From NCBI GenBank assembly GCA_025456385.1, contig JALOKS010000057.1:1-11368 (forward strand): a stretch of 11,368 bases of DNA, given 5' to 3'. Numbering within the stretch: position 1 is the first letter of the stretch; every line of letters begins with the position of its first letter. This stretch comes from Thermoanaerobaculales bacterium (GTDB lineage Bacteria; Acidobacteriota; Thermoanaerobaculia; Thermoanaerobaculales; Sulfomarinibacteraceae). The position numbers were made by a program, and so were the translations under genes. Positions 6,517 through 11,368 of this stretch are shown here, in pieces. Under the pieces are notes generated by a model, which saw only the letters and a program-made list of their open reading frames with translations, was not told the DNA's origin and did no database searches.

Positions 6517-6918
6517 CTAGATCAGGAAGGCGCAGTCGAGGAGGAAGACGGGCGCCGGGGGCGGCGGGGCCGGAGGATGCCGGCTCGCCGCAGAGGCTCG
6601 CCGCGAGCTCGCGGTGGGCGGGGTCGCTTCGCCAGCCGGCGTTGCCGCGAGAGCAGGGCCGGCGGGCGGGGGACCGCAGGCGGCGACGGCGGGCGGCGGG
6701 TCGCCGCCGCACTCACAGCGTGCCGCCCCCAGCGACGAACGGGCGGGGCCCGCTTCGGCGCCGCCCCCGCAGCACGGGCGATCGTCCGCCGCCGCCGGCA
6801 GGTCGATGCGCGGGCAGGGCAGACCGCGGTCGCAGTGCCCGCAGGGGCCCGCGGACGCGAGAGGCGCGTTGAGCGCGAGGAGAAGCGCGATCACGCTGAG
6901 CCGGAGTCCCGTCCTCAT
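6517..6918 (-). CDS. Small Cys-rich exported protein leading the cus operon
   Basis: A 133-residue protein whose family I cannot name. Residues 1-23 (MRTGLRLSVIALLLALNAPL then ASA) are a clear signal peptide. The mature part begins GPCGHCDRGLPC, with Cys at 26, 29 and 35. Further Cys lie at 49/50 (a CC pair), 68/70 (CEC), 81 and 129, nine in all, in an Ala/Pro-rich, apparently disordered chain. It ends VFLLDCAFLI, a hydrophobic tail. In my recollection, similar tails end small proteins encoded just before CusC-type genes, but this is unverified. It is the first gene of the operon, 70 bp ahead of cusC. A periplasmic Cu(I)/Ag(I) chelator or metal sensor feeding the pump is a reasonable inference. 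Against it being a chance frame: the signal peptide, Cys clustering and position fit the operon. The ribosome site is weak (GAGGG 3 nt before the ATG). Confidence 0.72.
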   Translation of the reverse strand: MRTGLRLSVIALLLALNAPLASAGPCGHCDRGLPCPRIDLPAAADDRPCCGGGAEAGPARSSLGAARCECGGDPPPAVAACGPPPAGPALAATPAGEATPPTASSRRASAASRHPPAPPPPAPVFLLDCAFLI

Positions 6919-7049
6919 GCGCCCTCGGAAACCGGCGCTGGGCTGCGTCTATTCCGCTCTGGACCGCTGTCGGGCCTCCCCGGTCATTCTCCGGTTTGAC
7001 TTTCCACCGCGACGAAGCCACCATGCCTCCCGACCGGACAGGATGTGCA
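6919..7049. promoter_or_regulatory. Divergent intergenic region between the cus operon and plus-strand genes
   Basis: 131 bp that must hold the start signals of the minus-strand cus operon and possibly of the plus-strand membrane gene. No convincing sigma-70 pair is visible on either strand. TTGACT at 6996-7001 has no matching -10 box. The clearest structure is CCGGTCATTCTCCGGT (6980-6995): two CCGGT half-sites 11 bp (one helical turn) apart, because CCGG is itself palindromic also readable as CCGG-N7-CCGG. It could be an operator for a metal regulator, but no regulator gene is in the window and it matches no operator I recognise with confidence. Confidence 0.3.
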
Positions 7050-7937
7050 GTGGCATCTGAAGTCAACACGATCGCTGGCTACGTCCCGGGGCCGGTGGAG
7101 GTCTGGGGTCGGCGGCTCAAGATGGAGTACATCGGCATGGCGTCGGTGTTCACCATCATCGCTGTGCTCATCTACGGTGGCGGGCGGTGGGCGGACTCGG
7201 TCCCGGCCACCCTCGGCAGCTTCTTCCTCTTCCTCGGGCTCAAGAAGAAGAACCGCGACCACATCATGTGCTCGGTCCTGCTGTTCGGGGCCGCGCTCCT
7301 CGCCCGCCCGGCGGTGCTGACCGGGGACTGGGCGCTCCCGCTGCTGCTCTTCGGCGCCACCGTCTTCTCGCTCGAGCGCGCGGTCGAGAAACGCCCCGAG
7401 CAGGTGTACGGGCTGCCGGTCGTGATGGCTGTCTGGGGCTGGCTCGACGGCCTCTGGCTGCTCGGCCTCGCCTTCGCCGCCGGCTACCTCCTCGATCCTC
7501 TGCGCGAGCGCGGGGATGCGCGCCGCAAGCTCCTGCGGACGGTGCCGGCGGCCGCCGTCGCGGGTGGAATCGCAACCACGGCCCGGCTCCTCAGCGCCGG
7601 TGCGGCGGGCTACTGGCCCACCGCCCGCATGCCGCTGCCAGGCGCCGTCGGGCTCGCGGTCGATATCGCGATCGCGCTGGTGGTCGTGGTCCTTGTCGCC
7701 TACTGGCGGCAGCTCCTCGTGCCCCACCGCGTCGGCCCGATCCTGCTGGCGGCCCTCGCGCCGTGGGACCTTCGCGCCACAGCGCTCTTCGGGATGGCGG
7801 CCGCGGTGCTGCTGGCGGCGACGGTCTTCCGCCGGAGCATCGACTCCGACCGCCTCCGCCCCTTCGTCAAGCACGCCGAGTGGCACTTCTTCTACCTCGC
7901 GCTCGCGGTCGCGCTGGGGGCGGTCCTGGCGCACTGA
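7050..7937 (+). CDS. Polytopic membrane protein of unknown function
   Basis: A 295-residue hydrophobic protein with no family I recognise. I see roughly eight to ten TM segments, including 28-45, 70-85, 92-106, 130-148, 162-182, 197-218, 225-240, 244-261 and 277-293. Basic loops (LGLKKKNRDH at 62-71, LRERGDARRKLLR at 151-163) indicate cytosolic faces. Notable polar residues are RPEQVYG (115-121), a YWRQLLVPHR motif (218-227) and a C-terminal RPFVKHAEWHFFYL (270-282) with two His. I prefer GTG 7050 as start because AGGA lies 6 nt upstream; ATG 7023 and TTG 6996 are in-frame alternatives adding 9 or 18 residues. It is transcribed divergently from the cus operon and lies 114 bp ahead of the CPBP protease gene. 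The two may form a unit, but nothing shows a functional link. It shows no CPBP motifs and no metal-binding motif. Confidence 0.82.
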   Translation: MASEVNTIAGYVPGPVEVWGRRLKMEYIGMASVFTIIAVLIYGGGRWADSVPATLGSFFLFLGLKKKNRDHIMCSVLLFGAALLARPAVLTGDWALPLLLFGATVFSLERAVEKRPEQVYGLPVVMAVWGWLDGLWLLGLAFAAGYLLDPLRERGDARRKLLRTVPAAAVAGGIATTARLLSAGAAGYWPTARMPLPGAVGLAVDIAIALVVVVLVAYWRQLLVPHRVGPILLAALAPWDLRATALFGMAAAVLLAATVFRRSIDSDRLRPFVKHAEWHFFYLALAVALGAVLAH

Positions 7938-7967
7938 TCGCGCAAGAAACCTCAACGAATCAGATAC

Positions 7968-8045
7968 TTAACAGAGCTGCGCAGGGCGCGTGCTAGACTC
8001 GGCCGCACGCACGCGCGCCCGACGGCGCGGACTCTGAGAAGGAGG
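7968..8045 (+). promoter_or_regulatory. Possible promoter and strong RBS of the CPBP protease gene
   Basis: The 114-bp gap contains TTAACA (7968-7973, five of six matches to the -35 consensus) and TGCTAGACT (7991-7999, an extended -10 shape). The spacing is 20 bp, longer than the optimum, so the promoter is tentative. AAGGAGG (8039-8045), 6 nt before ATG 8052, is a near-perfect ribosome binding site and fixes the start. No terminator with a T-tract follows the upstream gene, so read-through from it is also possible. Confidence 0.35.
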
Positions 8046-8051
8046 ACGGCG

Positions 8052-11000
8052 ATGCTGCGAAAACCCGCGTTCTGGGTGCTCCTCGTGCTGTCCTCGCTGC
8101 TCGGCACGGCTTGGGCCGTGCGGCACTTCGCCGAGGCCTTTCCGCTCATCAGCCTCGATCTGAGGATGGACCGCAGTGGGGCGCTCGCTGCCGCGGAAGC
8201 CCTCGCCGTCGAGCGCGGCTGGGGGCCCGACCAGGCCCGACAGGCGGCGCGCTTCGTGCTCGACAGCGAGGTCCAGAGCTTCGTCGAGCTCGAGGCTGGC
8301 GGCCGTGAGGCCTTCGCCGCCCTGCTCGCGGGCGAGCTCTTCTCACCCTACACCTGGGTGGTGCGCCGCTTCCGCGAGGGCGAGACCAACGAGGTGGCGG
8401 TGCGCTTCCGACCCGACGGCCGGCCCTACGGCTTCCGCGAGACGGTGCCCGAGGACGAGCCGGGTGCGAGCCTCGACCCGGAGGCCGCGCGCGCACTCGC
8501 CGAGGCGGCGGTGGCCTCCGGCTGGGAGGTCCGGCTCGACGAGTTCGAGCTGGTGGAGGCCTCGCGCGAGCTCCGACCGGGCGGCCGCACCGATCACAGC
8601 CTGGTCTACGAGCGGCCGGACGAGAACCTGGGCGAGGGGCGCTACCGGCTGCGCCTCACGGTCAGCGGCGACCGGCTCACCGAGCTCAGCCACTTCATCA
8701 AGATCCCCGAAGCCTTTTCGCGCCGCTACCAGGAGATGCGGGCCGCCAACGAGGGCATCGCCAGCGGCTCGCTCTTCGCGACGGTCATCCTCTACCTCGG
8801 CGGCGGCTGCGCCTTCGGCCTCTTCTTCCTGCTCCGCGACCGTTGGGTGCTCTGGAAGCCGGCCCTGAAGTGGGGCCTGCTGATCGCCGGGCTGCAGGGG
8901 CTGATATCCCTCAACGAGTGGCCGCTGCGGTGGATGGACTACGACACCGCGGTCTCGACGGGCACCTTCGCCCTGCAGCAGATCGCCCTCGCGATCGGCC
9001 AGGTCGTGGCTCTCGGCGCGATCCTCAGCCTGGTCTTCATGGCCGCCGAGGGCCTCGGACGGCGCGCGTTCCCCTCGCACCTCCAGCTCTGGCGCACGTG
9101 GTCCGCGGGGGTCGCACCGACGCGGACGGTGCTCGGGCAGACGGTCGCCGGCTACCTCCTGGTCGGCATCTTCTTCGCCTACGAGGTCTGGCTCTACGTC
9201 TTCGCCGCCCGCAACCTCGGCTGGTGGTCGCCGTCGAGCGCCCTCACCGATCCCGACGTGCTCGCGACCTACCTGCCCTGGCTGAGCTCGATCGGCATCT
9301 CGCTCCAGGCCGGCTTCATGGAGGAGTGCCTGTTCCGCGCGGTACCGCTCGCCGCGGCGGCCCTCCTCGGCCGGCGCTTCGGCAGGACCTGGCTGTGGAT
9401 CGCCGGCGCGATGCTGCTCCAGGCGGCGGTCTTCGGCGCCGGCCACGCCAACTACCCGGCCCAGCCGGCCTACGCGCGCCTCGCCGAGCTCATCATCCCG
9501 GCGCTCGGCTTCGGCGGGATCTACCTGGTGTTCGGGCTGCTGCCGGCGATCGTGCTCCACTTCGCCTTCGACGTCGTGTGGTTCGCACTGCCGCTGTTCG
9601 CCGCCCAGACCCCGGGCATCTGGTCCAGCCGGGCCCTGGTCGTGCTGCTCACTCTCGTGCCGCTGTGGGTCGTGCTCGCCGCACGCTGGCGTGCCGGGAG
9701 CTGGGGCGAGATCCCCGACGACGCCCGGAACGCCGCCTGGGCCCCGCCCTCCGCCCCACCGCGGGCGGCGGCGCCGCCCGCCGTGGCCTCGCGCGGCCTC
9801 CCCGCACGGCTGCAGGCCGCCTTACCGCTGGTCGGCGCCGCCGGGGTCATCCTCTGGGCACTCACGACGAGCTTCCGTCCCGATGCCCCGCCCCTCGCGG
9901 GCAGCGACGCCGGGGCGCGGGCGGCCTCCCGCGCCCACCTCAGCGGCCGCGGCGTCGAGCTCGGTCCGGAGTGGCGCGAGCTGTCGAACGTCGAGGCCCC
10001 GCTCGGCCTCCAGGACCGCTTCGTCTGGAGCGAGGGCGGGCCGGAGGCCTACCGCGAGCTGCTCGGCCGCTACCTGCCGCTGCCGCGCCGCCAGGTCCGC
10101 TACGCGCGCTTCGAGGGCGACGTCGCCGAGCGCGCCGAGGAGTACCTCGTGTTCATCGGGCCCGACGGCGCCGTCCAACGGCTCAGCCACACCCTCCCGG
10201 AGGGCAGGGCCGGATCCCAGCTCGAGGAGGACGCCGCGCGGGCGATCGCCCTCGCCGCCGTCCGCGCCGAGCACGGCCTCGAGGCCGAGGCCCTCGATGA
10301 GGTGTCGGCCGACCCCTCGCAGCTGCCGGCCCGCCGCGACTGGAGCTTCGTCTTCCGGGACCGCGCGGGCTATCCGCTCGCGAGCGGCGAGGCCCGGATC
10401 CACGTCCGGGTCGCCGGCGACGAGGTCGTCGAGCGCGGGCGCTTCGTGCACGTGCCCGAGGACTGGGAACGCGAGCAGCGTCGGCGCCAGGGCGTCACCG
10501 GGGTCGTGCAGATCGCCTGCACGGTGACCCTCGTGCTGTTGTTCGCCGCCGGTGCGGTGCTCGCGGTGGTGCGCTGGAGCCGCGGAGGCTTCGCTGCCGC
10601 CACCTTCGGGATCTTCTTCGCCCTCATGGCGGTGCTCGGCGCCGTTCAGCTCGGCAACGGCTTCCGCCCCCTCAGCTCCCAGTTCGACACCGCCCAACCG
10701 TGGACGTTGCAGGTGGCGATCGTTGTCATCGGCGGCCTGGTCGCCGTCGCCGCCGTGGCCGCCGCGTCGGCGCTGCTGGTCGGCCTCGCGCACCGCTGGC
10801 TGCCGCCGCAGCCCACGGCCGATCGGAGGTCGAGCGTCGCCGCCGGCCTCGGTCTCGGCGCGGTGGTCGCCGGGCTCGGCGCGGCCTCCGCCGCGCTCGC
10901 GCCGTCGCCGATGCCCGACTGGCCGAGCGTGGCCGGTGCCGCGGACTCGTTCCCTGCTCTCGCCGCCGCACTCGGGCCGCTGGAGTCGTGGCTCATGGGG

Positions 11001-11368
11001 ACCGCCCTGTTGCTCGTGGTCGTCGCGGCCGTCAACGCCGTCACCGAGGGCTGGCGCCGGCGGCGCGGCGCGGCGGCGGCGCTGCTGCTGGCGCTCGGTC
11101 CGGTCGTCGCCGGCTCCGAAGGCGTCGAGAGCCTGCCGCGGTGGCTGGCCGAGGGCCTGCTCATCGGGCTCCTGCTTCTTGCGGTGTGGGTGCTTGTCCT
11201 GCGCCACCGACCGGCGCTGGTGCCCCTCGCGACCGCCGCCGGCGCCATTCTCGGCGCCCTGCGCCAGGCTGTGGTGGCGCCCTTCCCGGGCGCGGCCGGC
11301 GGCGCTTTCGCCGGCGCCGTCCTGGTGCTGGCGGCTTCGATCTGGTGGATGGCGAGAATCGGTTCCGA
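8052..11368 (+). CDS. Giant CPBP-family intramembrane protease with duplicated protease/pseudoprotease units (3' partial)
   Basis: Open from ATG 8052 to the window end, at least 1105 residues. Typical CPBP proteins have about 200-350. Layout: TM 6-24; ectodomain A about 35-235; TM 240-262; further TMs; CPBP core about 360-530; TM 591-607; ectodomain B about 612-815; TM 817-840; then more TMs. The core has all three CPBP/Rce1 motifs: Glu424-Glu425-CLF-Arg429, Phe461-GAG-His465 and His503-FAF-Asp507. This supports a glutamic endopeptidase acting within the inner membrane. The second half repeats the first at an offset of about 580: GGREAF/GGPEAY (83/662), IPEAF/VPEDW (218/801) and DTA (298/879). 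Later landmarks RLAE/WLAE (479/1034) and PAIVLHFAFD/PALVPLATAA (498/1054) follow after deletions. In copy two the equivalent of His503 is Leu1059, FGAGH is lost and no EExxxR remains, so it looks like a pseudoprotease. The ectodomains resemble PepSY-like folds in pattern, but this is uncertain. Substrate unknown. Confidence 0.9.
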   Translation, partial: MLRKPAFWVLLVLSSLLGTAWAVRHFAEAFPLISLDLRMDRSGALAAAEALAVERGWGPDQARQAARFVLDSEVQSFVELEAGGREAFAALLAGELFSPYTWVVRRFREGETNEVAVRFRPDGRPYGFRETVPEDEPGASLDPEAARALAEAAVASGWEVRLDEFELVEASRELRPGGRTDHSLVYERPDENLGEGRYRLRLTVSGDRLTELSHFIKIPEAFSRRYQEMRAANEGIASGSLFATVILYLGGGCAFGLFFLLRDRWVLWKPALKWGLLIAGLQGLISLNEWPLRWMDYDTAVSTGTFALQQIALAIGQVVALGAILSLVFMAAEGLGRRAFPSHLQLWRTWSAGVAPTRTVLGQTVAGYLLVGIFFAYEVWLYVFAARNLGWWSPSSALTDPDVLATYLPWLSSIGISLQAGFMEECLFRAVPLAAAALLGRRFGRTWLWIAGAMLLQAAVFGAGHANYPAQPAYARLAELIIPALGFGGIYLVFGLLPAIVLHFAFDVVWFALPLFAAQTPGIWSSRALVVLLTLVPLWVVLAARWRAGSWGEIPDDARNAAWAPPSAPPRAAAPPAVASRGLPARLQAALPLVGAAGVILWALTTSFRPDAPPLAGSDAGARAASRAHLSGRGVELGPEWRELSNVEAPLGLQDRFVWSEGGPEAYRELLGRYLPLPRRQVRYARFEGDVAERAEEYLVFIGPDGAVQRLSHTLPEGRAGSQLEEDAARAIALAAVRAEHGLEAEALDEVSADPSQLPARRDWSFVFRDRAGYPLASGEARIHVRVAGDEVVERGRFVHVPEDWEREQRRRQGVTGVVQIACTVTLVLLFAAGAVLAVVRWSRGGFAAATFGIFFALMAVLGAVQLGNGFRPLSSQFDTAQPWTLQVAIVVIGGLVAVAAVAAASALLVGLAHRWLPPQPTADRRSSVAAGLGLGAVVAGLGAASAALAPSPMPDWPSVAGAADSFPALAAALGPLESWLMGTALLLVVVAAVNAVTEGWRRRRGAAAALLLALGPVVAGSEGVESLPRWLAEGLLIGLLLLAVWVLVLRHRPALVPLATAAGAILGALRQAVVAPFPGAAGGAFAGAVLVLAASIWWMARIGS

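Noticed and set aside
6996..7049. TTG 6996 or ATG 7023 as start of the membrane protein
   Set aside because: Neither has a convincing ribosome site; GTG 7050 has AGGA 6 nt upstream. Not excluded, only less likely.
8001..8031. GC-rich dyad near CCGCACGC...GGCGCGG as a terminator
   Set aside because: The pairing is poor, no T-tract follows, and it lies directly ahead of the ribosome site of the next gene.
8843..10300. 485-residue plus-strand frame within the CPBP gene, and the minus-strand frames at 8343-9560 and 9822-11207
   Set aside because: All are Arg/Pro/Gly-rich shadows. The frame starting at 8052 is open to the window end with TM segments and complete CPBP motifs.

Overview
The window is very GC-rich throughout. 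It has tightly packed genes, strong AGGAGG-type ribosome binding sites and long open shadow frames on both strands. Codon use and gene content suggest a Gram-negative, diderm bacterium from a high-GC environmental phylum. Acidobacteriota (Thermoanaerobaculia/Holophagae-like) or a delta-proteobacterial/Myxococcota relative is my guess; there is no rRNA or marker gene to settle it. I see no tRNA, rRNA, IS element or CRISPR array.

Left half (about 1-6918), all on the minus strand: a copper/silver export operon. In transcription order it encodes a small Cys-rich exported protein (6918-6517), a TolC-family outer-membrane channel (CusC-like, 6446-5097), a membrane-fusion protein with two N-terminal heavy-metal-binding domains (CusB-like, 5100-3484), an HME-type RND pump (CusA-like, 3251-111), and the start of another exported protein running off the left edge. 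The pump has the three-methionine Cu(I)/Ag(I) site and the proton-relay Asp and Glu at the positions expected from E. coli CusA. Together the products would capture Cu(I)/Ag(I) in the periplasm and drive it out across the outer membrane. The genes are translationally coupled (ATGA between cusC and cusB, TGATG between cusA and the last gene). The exception is the cusB-cusA junction, where 232 bp separates the genes and holds two 8-bp tandem arrays in opposite orientation. Related 8-bp and 7-bp arrays lie inside the 5' end of cusB, between its start codon and its membrane anchor.

Right half (about 6996-11368), plus strand and divergent from the copper operon: a polytopic membrane protein of unknown function (7050-7937), then a very large membrane protein (8052 to beyond 11368, at least 1105 residues). 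The large protein carries a complete CPBP (CAAX protease/bacteriocin-processing, Rce1-type) glutamic intramembrane protease core. It is a tandem duplication: the unit 'TM - soluble ectodomain - TMs - CPBP core' occurs twice, offset by about 580 residues. The first copy has all the catalytic motifs and the second has lost them, giving a linked protease and pseudoprotease. I consider this the most novel item in the window; the repeat arrays embedded in the copper operon come second.
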